Of a DNA stretch of 64,000 bases, positions 23,291-35,055 are shown piece after piece. Made by a program: the position numbers and the translations under genes. The notes below the pieces were generated by a model that worked only from the letters and a program-made list of their open reading frames with translations, was not told the DNA's origin and did no database searches. Every line of letters starts with the position of its first letter. The first letter of the stretch is position 1. Source of the stretch: Pontederia crassipes (Eukaryota > Streptophyta > Magnoliopsida > Commelinales > Pontederiaceae); assembly GCA_030549335.1 (NCBI GenBank), contig JAUKPH010000017.1:13973501-14037500 (forward strand), given 5' to 3'.

Positions 23291-24640
23291 AAGGACAAGA
23301 TCCCAATCAATGAGGCATTCCCTGATGAGATGTTACTAGCCATCGCCTCCTTGCCTTGGTATGCTGATTTGGTAAATTATTTGGTAAGAGGCATAATTCT
23401 CCCTGATTTTTCCTATCAACAACGCAAGAGGTTTATGTGGGATGCTAAACAATATTTTTGGGAAGAACCATTGTTATATAGGTTTTGTGCTAATGGAATT
23501 ATTAGAAGGTGTATTCCAGAAGATGAGGTCTTTGAGGTCTTGAACCATTGTCACTCATTACCTTGTGGAGGCCATTTTTCCATGAACAAAACAGTGTCAA
23601 AAGTCACACATAGTGGCTTTTATTGGCCAACCATGTACAAAGATGCAAAGAGTTTTGTGAGTTCATGTGATAAATGTCAAAGGGTTGGCAACATTTCTCG
23701 TAGAAATGAGATGCCACAACAACCTATTATTGAGGTTGAACTTTTTGATGTATGGGGTATAGATTTCATGGGCCCTTTCCCCTCCTCCCATAACAACAAA
23801 TACATTTTGGTTGTAGTAGACTATGTCTCGAAGTGGATGGAAGCAATTGCTACCCCAAGTAATGATACCAAAGTGGTGCAAAATTTTCTGAAAAAGCATA
23901 TCTTTTCTAGATTCGGAGTACCTCGAGCTATTATAAGTGATGGTGGCTCTCACTTCTGCAATAAGCTCTTAGATGTAGTATTGGCAAAATATAATGTTAA
24001 GCATAAGGTCACCACGCCTTATCATCCACAAGCCAATGGACAAGTAGAATTAGCCAATAGGGAGTTAAAACTCATTCTTGAGAAAACTGTAGGAAATTCA
24101 AAAAAAGTCTGGGCCTCAAGGCTTGATGATGCCTTATGGGCATATCGAATAGCGTTCAAAACTCCCTTAGGTATGTCTCCTTATGGTCTAGTATTTGGAA
24201 AGCCCTGCCACCTTCCTGTTGAGTTAGAACACAAAGCTTACTGGGCAATTAAATAGCTAAATATGGATCTTCAGCTTGCAGGTGCAAAAAGATTACTTCA
24301 ATTAAGTGAATTGGAAGAGTTAAGAAGAGAATCATATGAGAACTCCAAGCTGTATAAGGAAAAAGTTAAAACATGGCATGACAAACATATTTCTCGTAAG
24401 AATTTTGAAATAGGACAATTTGTTTTGTTATTTAACTCGAGAATGAGACTTTTTCTAGGAAAACTTAAGTCCAGGTGGTCTGGACCATTTCAAATCACCA
24501 AGGTTCTGAAGAATGGAGCTGTCGAGATCACTAGTGAAGCTACTGGATCGTTTATGGTCAATGGACAAAGACTGAAGCCATATCTGTTGAATGAAGAACT
24601 TGAGAAGAAACATATCATGCTTCTGAATGATACCCATTGA
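23291..24640 (+). pseudogene. Athila integrase with GPF motif
   Basis: An H-H-C-C zinc domain spans 23548-23686 ('[11 protein letters not shown]' ... 'CDKCQ'). The catalytic core has '[10 protein letters not shown]' (first D, about 23752-23781), '[11 protein letters not shown]' (second D) and '[16 protein letters not shown]' (E, about 24025-24070). A TAG at 24254 interrupts it. The C-terminal part continues in another frame (24263-24640) with 'KSRWSGPFQITKVL', the GPY/F motif of gypsy integrases. It is nearly intact apart from that break. Confidence 0.92.
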
Positions 24641-24649
24641 CAAGAAAAC

Positions 24650-24700
24650 TCCGTCGAGCTAACAACGATAAACAAAAGCGCTTATTGGGAGGCAACCCAA
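24650..24700 (+). other. Conserved post-pol hairpin/palindrome
   Basis: Just after pol are 'gtcgagctaac', a palindrome-like 'aaagcgctt', and 'TTGGGAGGCAACCCAA', which can fold with a 5-bp stem and a 6-base loop. I recall this block as conserved in many Athila elements. Its role is not known to me. It may act in RNA processing or translation of the third ORF. Confidence 0.5.
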
Positions 24701-24804
24701 TTTTATATTTCCTTTATGTTTCAGCAATTTTTTTATAAAAAAAGGGAGAATACGATTCTGATATACATATTTTTTGCAGGAAAAATCAGCAAGAAGACAT
24801 CAAT

Positions 24805-25140
24805 ACGACCGGGCCGTAAAAATGAAATCACAGTCGTATCGGGTGCAGCTGGGTCGTATCAGGCTCGCACGAGTTTATACGGTCTGCCCGTATTAGTTCA
24901 AGGTTGGCCATATTAAGAGGAGGATAACCGTATTGTAAGCGCACTGGAAAATACGGTCGAACCGCATTAATGGGCATCTGACTGTAATTATGGCTTCGTG
25001 CCCGTATTGATCAATACGGGCCAAAAATTGGGGCCCATTTTATCAGCTTGGCCGTATTATCGTCCATCAGGCTGTATTGACGGAGTCTCACCCGTAATGT
25101 GAAGACTCTACCCGTATTGTCCTACAGGAGCAGTATAAAG
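24805..25140 (+). promoter_or_regulatory. Internal CCGTATT array plus TATA before the third ORF
   Basis: About 13 copies of 'cccgtatt', 'aatacgg' and variants lie in 24805-25118, the same motif as in the LTR. They are followed by 'TATAAAG' at 25134-25140 and a CT/GC-rich leader of about 390 bp before the ORF at 25527. Sequence between motifs is not LTR sequence. This looks like an internal promoter for the third ORF. Activity is inferred. Confidence 0.6.
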
Positions 25141-25526
25141 CGAAATTTTTTTTGGCTTCTTCTACGCCTATTTTCTTGGGCATCGTCGTCCTTCAACCAA
25201 GCCGCCGTGCAACTCCTTCCGGCGACTCCCTTCCGGCGACTCCCTGTCGACAAATCCCCCTCCAGCGACCCCGTTCAGAAATCAAGCGAAGGCTGGGCTA
25301 CAATGATATTGCTGCTGTGCTGTGGACAGAGAGATATCAGATATCAGATTTGAATCAAGTTCCGACTAGATTCTGACAGGACTTCGATCAAAGAACGTCG
25401 ACAACTACAAACTATTTTCATTAGAGTTGAATTATTGTAGTACAGCGGACAGGAAAGCTACATAGTGCAGATTCATTTCAGATCTTTTGACGCATACCAG
25501 GTGTTCGATTAATTGCTCTGTACAAT

Positions 25527-26672
25527 TTGGCTCATATGGCACCAAAGACTCATGGTGGATATCATCGCCGCCCTCGTCCTGCAAATCCAGAAGGTATAAT
25601 ATTTAGAGATGGCACACAAGAGAAGCATTACTTTATATTGAAGACAAGAGAATTGGTGAACACTCGATATTTGGACGAGAGGACTATGAATGAATTAGGT
25701 CTTCGAGATGATGTGGATAACCTGATTAATGCACTAGAAATGAGATACTTCATGTATACCAGATGGAAAACTTATGTGATGCCAACTCTAGAATTTTTTA
25801 GCACGCTGGACGTCAAGATTCCACTCGTTGAGTGTGATCCGGGTACACTCTCTTTTCGATTGTTTAACTCTAAATATAAACTTACTTTGGACGAGCTGAA
25901 TGATATTTATCAATTGCCGCAGCATGGAATACGTTTGCATAAATACTGCACTCAGTTTGATAGGCATTCAGTGTGGTATAGTCTCACACATCGTGACTAT
26001 GACACTTCATCATCATGTAAGGCATCCAAACTTCGAAACCCAATTTTTTGGTATTTGCTCAGGGTATTAGCATCAACTGTATTTGGCTGAGGAGATAGTG
26101 ATGGCGTGGTGCGCGACAGTGAGATGTTCTTCTTATGGGCGATGATAAAAAAGATGGATGTCAATGTAGGCGCCTTTGTAGCCAAGCAATTACTCAAGCA
26201 AGCACATTCATCTACTGGTAAGATTGTGATGGGTGGTCTCATTACTCCTATTATTTTGTCACTTGGATTTAGTGTGGATGAACTTGAGGAAGCCCAAGGA
26301 TCTTCTCGAATCAATCTGGAGACTTGTGTGAACATGAAAATGATTAAGCGTGTGGGTGACCTCTATCATTTGACCTTCAAGGATGAAGAGTACACTCACC
26401 CCCTATCGAATGTCAAAAAGACTACGATTGCCAGACGAGCAAATTGGATTTTTCCAACGGCTGGGCTTGAGCAGTTGAGGCCTACTTATGCAGAATGGCA
26501 TCGCGACCACCCTACCACTTATGATACGGAAAACCCTAAGCAAGACATCCCCGCTGCCACATTCGAAACAAGACAATCCTCAGGTACTCATCATGAAACC
26601 CAGTACGTTACTCACGCTGATATGCAACAACTTCTCCTAGGCCAAAGGCAGCTCCAAGACCAGTTAGGCTGA
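25527..26672 (+). pseudogene. Athila ORF-1-type third ORF (env position)
   Basis: The frame from 25527 gives 187 residues, one TGA at 26088, then 188 more aa in the same frame to 26672. Recognisable blocks are 'RTMNELGLRDDVDNLINAL', 'FRLFNSKYKLTLDELNDIY', 'NPIFWYLLRVLASTVFG' directly before the TGA, and 'RDSEMFFLWAMIKK' after it. These match what I know of the ATHILA ORF-1 family (Pfam PF03078). The TGA falls where the family usually has Arg, so CGA to TGA is likely. The product's role is unknown. No signal peptide or membrane segment is visible, so an envelope role is not supported by sequence. Confidence 0.8.
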
Positions 26673-27988
26673 ATGGAATCACACCAAGAAGAAATCTATC
26701 ATATGGTACACAAAATTAATACATGGCACATCGAGCGAGGTGATTGGCCGACTTCGGCACCCCTAGATCAGTGAAATTGTGAGATACCTTTTCTTCCCAT
26801 CTAACTTTATAGTGTTAATGTGTCAAACATTGAGGACAATGTTTATTTTAAGTTTGGGCGAAAAGGGGGTTAGTTAATGTTAGCATGAGTCGGTGTGCTA
26901 TTATGAGTGTCTACTGGTCAGTTGTGAGTTTCGTCGTGTCGTTAAGTATTTGCTTTTGCATGTGTCGGGTCAAATCAGCGGTCATGTATGAACCCCTTAT
27001 CTTTTAATCCATGTTGTTGGCATGTTTTAAATATTTATTTGCATTTTCTCATATCGCCAAAGAATAATGCATGTCATCAAGTACGAATTAGGAAACATTA
27101 TACATAATAGTGCTGATCCTCTAATCTGCATGACTGATTTATTTTGAACATTCCTGAAGAAGAACATAAAAACATAAATGACTTTACCTTGGAACCAAAG
27201 CGAGTGACATGTAGCCTGACCTTGCACATAACTTCGTCTGGGATCTTACATTGGCACCCACTTAGATGATGCTCAATTTTGACCTGCTGCATTGTAAATA
27301 TAATAAGTTATGTAGTTAATACATGCTTCATAATTGTACTTCTCTTCTCGAGTAAGTTGGGGAATTTCTTTTCTTTACTTAATGAAAGTCCCAAGTGCCT
27401 CATCTATAAAAACAAAAAAGGTGAGGAAAATCGTGGGCAACTTATCTTCTCTATAAATAACTATTCCTCTGTCTCCTCACTTGAGGAAAACATGAGTATG
27501 CCACTTATGGCACTGCTAGCACCCAAGCCAAGTATTCTCGGAGGAAAAGCGAGGCTCGTGCCCAGTGGAAGTATTATTTTTAATTTTAATTCCCCAAATT
27601 ACAAAAGAAAAGAAGTGACAAATATGGCTAAATGAAAAGAGGATTAGTTGAACCCAAGGACAGGTAATTGTCCTCTACATGTGCAAATCAACCTTGAGTG
27701 TTAATGTAAGTTGGGGGTTAGTGGAAGGTCTTAAGAGGTAGTTATGTGAAAGTTCAGTCTGCAGGACGATCTTAATTGACGTCCATAGAGTACATGCTTC
27801 AGTGGTTCCAGGTCAAGAGTTTAACAAGGCGTTAATGTGTAAATAATGTTCAAGTAGAGAAGTCTGAGGTCTAAGGAGATATAATGTTATCTATAATGTG
27901 GTCAGGAAAATCTGAAGATTTTTTTTGTTGTTGACCCTAAGTTCCTAATTGTTGCTTGAGGACAAGTAAAGTTTAAGTTTGGGGGAGT
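26673..27988 (+). other. Athila 3' untranslated region with two purine-tract blocks
   Basis: An internal block 'cattgaggacaatgttta' plus 'ttttaagtttggg' lies at 26828-26862. The terminal block 'cttgaggacaagtaaa' plus 'gtttaagtttgggggagt' (27955-27988) abuts the 3' LTR as the polypurine tract. The two are about 1.13 kb apart. No ORF in between looks real. Confidence 0.7.
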
Positions 27989-29304
27989 TGATAATTGAGT
28001 ATTTATGCATTAATAGTGGTATAATTATCAACTTATTAAAGTTATATTTCTGATTATTGGACTATATATGTTGAAGATTTTGGAGTCTACACCATTTCTT
28101 TACATGTTTCAGGAACTTCCGAACATGGATGAAAAGGTGCAGAAACACCAGGAAATGAGTACAATACGGCCAGCCCGTATTATCAGCGTGTCAACCGTAT
28201 TGGACGTCTCCAAGCCGTATTACACTCGCACCAGGAATTATGATCCGACCGTATTGAAGGAGAACAGACCGTATCAAGAAAATTTAGGACGTATTACACT
28301 CACAGTGGAAAATACGACCTGCCCGTATTGGAGGTGTGGCACCCGTATTGAAGCGACTTGAACTGTATCGTCTTGAGGAAATTGCGACTAGACCGTAGCA
28401 CATTTAATCGGGCCATATCATATCTATGACTGATTTTTGAAGTATTTTGGGCCTTTTTGTAACCCTAATTTAGGGGGACTATAAAAGGAATTTGTGAAGA
28501 CGAAAATAGGGGTCAGACCTTATTTTGGAGGAGATCAAGACGGCTGGGACGATCGTTTATTTCTCTCTGCACTTCTGTACCTTTCTTAGACTGAATATCA
28601 TTTTCTTTTCACGAACTCTTACGTTTCAATGATGATTTCTTTCTCGATGCGTGGCTAAATTTCTTTTCTCAGGTTTGATGAAATCTAGGGTTGATCTTTA
28701 GGGAATATTTTTATTGGATCTGATGTGTTCTCTGTCTTTCATGTGCTTCATGTAACGCTTATATTAGATTGACCACCTAGTTAAGAGATCGAAGATTTTC
28801 CTGATTATGAAAGTATTTCATCAAGATTAGTTCAAATGAATGACATGAAATGTATTGTTTCTTAGAAATAAGGATAATCATTTTACTTATGAATCTTGGC
28901 TTATAATGCAATTAAAATAATTTTAATGACCACGAAAGTAGGTGTTTAGTATTTTAATTAGAATTGTGTTTGCCTGAAAAGGAGATGCATGACTTTTGAA
29001 GATTGAGTAGAACACTAATGATTTTAATGTCTCTAAATTCTCTATGATCAATACCCTAGGTGGATTTAAAATCTGAGAACTTTTATTCTCATTTATTTCT
29101 CATAATCAATTGTCGTCCTTTCTCGTCGTTTTCTGCATTCATTTAGGCATTTCACTTTTATTTAGTTTTTATTATTATTTCACCCCTTTCTAACCGTTTA
29201 GATATCAATTAGAATCATATAATTCTAATACTTGAACTCTTCCCCGTGGGATGATATTTTATATACTACGACATTGACTCCGTATACTTGCGGGAGAATT
29301 CTCA
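27989..29304 (+). repeat. 3' LTR of the Athila element
   Basis: It matches 10490-11815. It carries the same CCGTATT array (28165-28430) and 'TATAAAAGG' (28480-28488). It ends 'ttctca' before the TAAAT duplication. Confidence 0.95.
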
Positions 29305-29639
29305 TAAATCGACGCGAGTTCAGAAGGCAATATTAGAGTCGGAGGCTTGCGCTGAATTGGCATCAATAGTGTGCGACGCTAATGTAGCGTCACAGCAATT
29401 GCGACGCTAAGTCGACACTAGCTCAAGAGATGATATTGGCGTCGGAAGCTTGTGACGCTATTGTGGGGCGTTGGGGACATTATTGTGGAGTCGCCGATGT
29501 GACGCAAATGGTACATTGATTTGTATTTAAGTGGATAATGTTAATCTGCATAACTATATATGCTATCTATACTATAGTTTAATGAATAAAAGATTAAATA
29601 TTCCTAATTAAATATGTATGTTACCTACATATGTATTCC

Positions 29640-29820
29640 TAAATATACATAAAGACAAATACACATATATGTACAAATATACATATACATATACATATGC
29701 ATAAACATATACATATCTATATGTACATATAAATACATATATACATATACATATATAGATACATACATACATATACACATATACATATACATATACATAT
29801 AGATATATGTACATACATAC
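29640..29820. repeat. (TACATA)n-type microsatellite
   Basis: Imperfect 'acatatacatat' repeats run over about 180 bp. They create a Tyr/Val-rich open frame on the minus strand that is not a gene. Confidence 0.9.
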
Positions 29821-30061
29821 TATTTGAATACTGATACTTAGCGCCACCGTACTCGAGACGCAATGGGGTCTCCATGGCGTCCAAATAGCTTCAACCCATG
29901 TGTCGGCACTAAAGCATCGCAACTTATTGTCTCTTTAGGTGCCACAAATGTTGTCAATGCTAACTTAGTGACACTATAGTGTTGATTTAGCGACGCAAGA
30001 CCCTGACACTAAATCAGCATCAAACCACTATGTTGTCATGTCGACACTACTTGATCACTAG

Positions 30062-31700
30062 CTAATTATACTAAATTTCTATTTATTTTTCATCTTAATT
30101 CATGTGCATATATGCTTTGAAATTTTCATATTCTAATGATTATATTTAATCCACATGCATTTATCTTCTCGAGATAATGTTATTTCACATTTGCACATTT
30201 GAGCTGGATAATATATTGATTTAGTAATTTTGTGTTTAATTATCATTTGGAGAATTTTATGCTTGTTGTTCATAATACTACAAAATCCCAATCCAGCATA
30301 AAAGACAAACATTCCTACTGGAAAAGGAGGAGGAAACCACTTGCAAGTTGCCATAAAAGTATGCAAGAAGAAATATTTTGGCAGAAAAAGAATACTAGAG
30401 GACAGGAAGCAAAATCATAATGAATAGAAGCTTGATGATCAAACGATGATGAGATTCACATATATATAGGGGATGTTCAGGAGCAATAGGGAGCTTTTCC
30501 TCTCCTGACCATTTGGCTGGAGGCCAAAGGGTTTTCTTGTTGGAGCTGAGAATTTTTCTTGATATTTTAGGATGTTTTTTATTTTGTTCCTCGTCTATTT
30601 TGTATTAATTTTATCATTTAGGAGGAGCTAAATCTTAACTCTCTTAGGATATGATAGTAGTCTAATTTTTGTTTAAGGATGGATGATTGCACAACACTTT
30701 TGTCACTGATGTTAGTATAGTTTCTCAATGCTTTTGAATCAGTTTTCTATTGATGTGAACCCTATTTTAGAATGACAATAAGAAGTTGATGTTTTATTCT
30801 TTCTTACTCAGAAATGAGTCGAGAACATTAGCATTTGTCTTCTGTTTCTAATTGAATGTATTTCAACTTCTTGTTAATGTTAATCTCATATTGTAATGAT
30901 AACTGGAAGGCTGATCTTAGATTCTCTTATTTCTAGATGATTTCATCTGTGATTTTTGTTGAATTGGTTTTCTAGTTTTAATCCATGTTGAGAATGGATC
31001 CATTTAGCTTTTGTTGCTGTGAGTCTCGTATTGAAATGGCAATCGAGAGGTTGATTTTAGATTCCCTTAATGTTTAGAAATAAACTAAGATCATTAGCAT
31101 TAGTTTGTGGATCTAATTGTATCTATGCTAGAGGTTTCATGATAATCTTATATCATTTGAAACCCTTGCTCAATCAACCTAATGATACTTAATCTATTCA
31201 TATGAAAGTATGAGACTTAATTCTAACTTTGATGCACTGTGAAAGTAGTTTTTACAGGTTGAATATAGTTTGATTATATTGCTAAGTTGTTCTAATCCAT
31301 TCCATAACAGAATATTAGATGAACTCCATTCCTAAAAGAACCTTTCATTGATTGTTAGTTATCATTTTATATCACTCATTTTAAAACACTCTTACTTCAG
31401 GATTAATTTAGATTAATTAGTGAATCTTATGTTTCAAATCACTGTGGATACGACATTCGAGTTTACTACTCTGATATGTGCACTTGTCTACGCCTAGACC
31501 TTTGTCACAGAAGTAAGGAGTGCATAGTCTACGTCTAGACCTTGTTTGGTTTCATATTGTGCATAGTCTACTCCTAGACCTCGTTCAGTTTATAGTCTAT
31601 GCCGAGACCTTTGTCTAGTTTTCATTTGTACATAGTCTACACCTAGATCTTAGTCTTTTGCATATGGTCCAATAAATCAGTCAACTAATTACACTCTCCA
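30062..31700 (+). repeat. LTR-like relic inside the CACTA element
   Basis: CACTA motifs stop at about 30060 and resume at about 31725. In between there are a TATA-like 'catatatataggg' (30458), diverged repeats of 'aatg(a/g)caat(a/c)' plus 'gattttagattccctta' (30770-31090), a segment 'cactgtggatacgac' (31441) like the end region of Tat/Athila LTRs, and five imperfect copies of 'catagtctac(g/t)cctagacct' (31479-31655, period about 35-40 bp). No clear target duplication was found. It could be a solo LTR of a Tat-like element. Confidence 0.35.
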
Positions 31701-31769
31701 AAATTCTCATTACTACTGTGTCACTATATATTTTAGCCACGAGTTAGTGTCGCTTTAGCGTCACACTAT

Positions 31770-31837
31770 ATATGTATATAGACATATGTATATGTACACA
31801 TTTGTTAATATACATATATATATACATATACATATAT

Positions 31838-31875
<38 letters not shown>

Positions 31876-31935
31876 ATATATATATACATACATACATACA
31901 TACATACATACATAAATACATACATACATACATTA
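31770..31935. repeat. AT and (CATA)n microsatellites
   Basis: 'Tatatacata' and 'acatacatacat' runs separated by short AT tracts. Confidence 0.9.
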
Positions 31936-32229
31936 ATGATCCAAGTATTTTAAAATTAATTCTATAAATTTTATTTTATCTCCTTAATTATAGAATTATG
32001 ATAATTGACTTAATTTTCTCCAAAGTTTAATTAATAAAATAAAAAATTATCCGCACAACATCATAGTAGCCTCGAAATGGTGTCGCGATCTTTTGGAGCC
32101 ACTTCACGTCGCATTAGCATCGCTGATATTGCATCGCTAAGCTCGAACCGTGTGCTCGTTGAAGAATGAATCCTAATCCTCCACTTTCCTTCAATCCAAT
32201 GCTCCACGCGCATTCACTAAATCACATGA

Positions 32230-32640
32230 ATGTTAATAATAAGATTTTATATATAAGTATTTATAATAAATAATATTATTTTAATTACTTATGGGTAGTG
32301 TCCTTCTCAATTACCGACACATTTTAAGTCCTTCGATAATTTCGAAGGGATTTTCCTTTAGTAATTAAAATAATAATTTATTATTAATGTTTATAATATA
32401 ATACATATCTCTTACATTTACTTAAAATATTGATAAATATAATATGATATTATTAATGTTAATAATATTTTATATATAAGTATTTATAATGAATAATATT
32501 ATTTCAATTACCGACGGGTAGTGTCCTTCGAAATTATCGACGGGTTTTATATCCTTCGATAATTCCGAAGGGATTTTCTTTCGGTATTTAAAATAATAAA
32601 ATTTCTTATATAAACATTGATGAAAAAATAATATTATTTT
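32230..32640. repeat. 226-bp tandem duplication
   Basis: A segment starting 'atgttaataata' at 32230 repeats from 32456 with shared 'atatataagtatttataat', 'gggtagtgtccttc' and 'ccgaagggattttc'. It is probably the duplicated CACTA subterminal region. Confidence 0.8.
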
Positions 32641-32799
32641 AGTTATCGACGGAACTTTTCGAAGGATATATTCGTCGCTAACTCTAATATTTTCCCGCAC
32701 ACTTTTCCCTCCTCCTCTTCCGGTGCCCTATATTTACCCCTATCCCTCTATTTCCCTCTATTTATCTCTCTCCTCCTCGTGCTCTCTCCCCCACAGCAG

Positions 32800-33540
32800 T
32801 GGTGGCTGCAACTCAATCTGGCCAAGATCCAGCGGTAGGCGGCCGATCCGGACGCCTGTGCGTCAGATCTGGCGCTAGGCAGCTGATCCGGCGCCCTACG
32901 GGCAGATTCGGCCGTGTGTGCGCGGGATCCAGCCACGTGTGCGCCGGATCCGGCCGTAGCGGCCGATCCGGCACATTGCGGTCAGATACGGCCCCCTGTA
33001 CATCGGATCTAGCGGTAGGCAGCCGATCCGATGCCCTGCGGCCAGATCCGGCCACCTGTGCGCCGGATCCGGCGGTAGGCAATCGATCTGGCACCCTGCG
33101 GCCGTATCTGACTGCTTGTGTGCCGGATCGACTGTTGCGCCGGATCCGGCCGCTTGTGCGCCGAATCGATCGCATGTGCCCTGAATCGATCGCTACGGCC
33201 GGATCCGATCGTCGCTCTGGCGCACTGCGGCCGGATACGGTCGTCGGTGCGCCAGATCGGCCGCTTGCGGTAGGATCCGGCCGCATGTGTGCGCGGATCC
33301 GAACGCACAGGCGGTGGATACGGCACACAGGTGGCCGATCCGACGCACAGGCGGCCGATCCGGCGCACAGGCGGCCGATCTGGCGCACAGGCTGCTGGAC
33401 CGATCGCAGGCAACGGATACGGTGCACAGGCGGCCGGATTCGACCACAGGCGACAGATTTGGCGCACAATCTACGGCGGATGTCGTTCCATCATGCAAGC
33501 GGCAGATGGGGCGCACACGACCGATCTGTAGTTCACGGTC
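32800..33540. repeat. GC-rich degenerate minisatellite
   Basis: The repeats are of the type 'ggatccggc(g/c)gtaggc' and 'ggccgatccggcgcacaggc', many near 18 or 36-54 bp, all multiples of three, so frames stay open on both strands (289 aa plus, 218 aa minus). Such low-complexity Arg/Pro/Gly/Ala frames are expected from the repeat. A CT-rich run ('ctctctctct', 33562) flanks it. I do not call a gene. Confidence 0.75.
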
Positions 33541-35055
33541 GGACGGCCACCTCCCCATCCCCCTCTCTCTCTCTCTCTCTATCTCGATTCCAGTCGCCTG
33601 TGCCGTATCAGCTGCCAACACTGGCAGCCGATCCAGTATCAAGCGGTCTATTTTTTTATGATCTTTAAAAAGTTTTTGACGGATGTTGCCGTCGCACTCC
33701 GTCGGTGCCTACGATGGGCGTTGCCCGTCGAAGGCTTTGACAGGTTGCCGACCCGTCGAAACCTTCGGCGGGTCGCGAAATATCTCGTCGGAACTTGCAA
33801 AGAGCCATCATTCTCTCCTTCTAGTCCAGTATCGCGATTAGTATTTTCTGATGGCAAAATCCGTTGAAAATTTTGAAGGATGACCTTCCCTTCGAAACTT
33901 TAGACGGATATCACCCGTAGAAAATTTTGAAGGCGAGTTATCCATCGCAAACTTTTGACAGGGCATTTGAGGACCGTCGATAATTTTTTGCAATGACAAA
34001 ATTTCTAACTAACAATATCAATCGAAAAATTCATCGCAAAGCCATATTTGCGACAGATTTTGAAGATTTTATGATGGATAAATCCGTCACAAAATCACAA
34101 TATTCTTGTAGTGCGAACTCTCCCGTCATCACCTTCCACCGCCTCCAACTCTCCTGCATCGATGCCGCATCCCCGCCGACGCCAGCCACCCCTTCCTCTT
34201 CGTCGCCGCTGCTCCACCTGTCTCCCTGCTCTCAGTCATTGCTGCTCCTCCGGTCTCCCTGCTATTAGTCGTTCTGCCACCTCCGTTGCTCAAGATAATC
34301 TAAAGGCGACAACTTTGAGGAGATCAAATAGATTTTGCATCGATTGTATCAATAAGAAATCTAATGTAACATAATGTAATGTGTATATGTGTCGATTCTA
34401 TGGATCATCGTTCATCAAATCCAGTGTAATGTGCATAAGTATCAAATGTAATAACAAGGTTGTATCAATAACAAGATTGTTCAATAAAATACTGTAATGG
34501 ATCAGCGTCGATTCTTTGTTGTATATTGTAAGAAGTATATACGTGCCGATTGTGTAATGTTTAACAATGTAATGGTTCAAGTAGTGAGAACATTTCACGT
34601 AGGAACATATCATATTTTGCCTCGCGACAGTGTTAACGTATGTAGCATTGCAACTCTTAGCGCCACTTTAGCGACTACATAGCGTCGACATTAGAGACGC
34701 ATTGGCGTCTAATCAGCGCCACAAATGATGGCTAGAAAATGAAGTTAACAATTGTTTTAATACCATATTAGCATCAGAATAGCATTTACATTAGCATCTC
34801 TTTAACGTCACATTAGCGCCTCTGATTGTTGCTTCGCCACGTGACTTATAGCGTCATAATAATGTCGGACTAGCGTCGACAAGGTGACGCTAGTAGCATC
34901 GTCGTTCTCTTTGGACTCAATGGTTATCGATTTTTAGCGTCTCTTGTCGGTGGCGCCATGTTGATGCTAATGCATGGCTAATGTTTTTAGCCATGAGTTA
35001 GCACCGCGTTAGCGACTCATAGGTGGAGTAACTATTTCCCAGATTTCTTGTAGTA

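Larger units (their letters stand above)
32230..34113 (-). mobile_element. Second, nested CACTA-like element (right end seen)
   Basis: 34101-34113 'tattcttgtagtg' is the inverse of CACTACAAGAATA. Inward from it, 33660-34095 is full of 'gacgg', 'ccgtcgcaaa' and 'tttgaagg' motifs in both orientations. Similar motifs ('cgacgggtagtgtccttcga') occur at 32300-32370 and 32500-32680 on the other flank. The centre is the GC-rich repeat block at 32800-33540. I cannot find a matching left terminus, so the left limit is approximate. Confidence 0.5.
29305..35055 (-). mobile_element. CACTA-like element, right part
   Basis: The right end is '...agatttcttgtagta' (35041-35055), the inverse of a (C/T)ACTACAAGAAAT terminus. 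For at least 400 bp inward (34640-35040), and again at 29305-29560, 29835-30060, 31725-31760 and 32060-32150, the DNA is full of 'ttagcg(a/t)c', 'gacgcta' and 'gcgccac' motifs in both orientations, typical CACTA subterminal repeats. I find no transposase. Several other repeats are nested in it. The stretch 34114-34640 holds a short CT/GC-rich gene-like patch (34114-34310) and AT-rich DNA. The left end was probably lost at 10279. Confidence 0.65.

Noticed and set aside
25527..26672. Third ORF as a true envelope gene
   Set aside because: No signal peptide or membrane helix is visible. The match is to the Athila ORF-1 type, so only the position is env-like.
29608..29922. 104-codon Tyr/Val-rich minus-strand frame
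   Set aside because: Translation of a TACATA microsatellite.
32799..33668. 289-codon plus-strand frame and 218-codon minus-strand frame
   Set aside because: Both come from a GC-rich repeat whose unit is a multiple of three. Low-complexity Arg/Ala/Pro/Gly/Ser composition, no domain.
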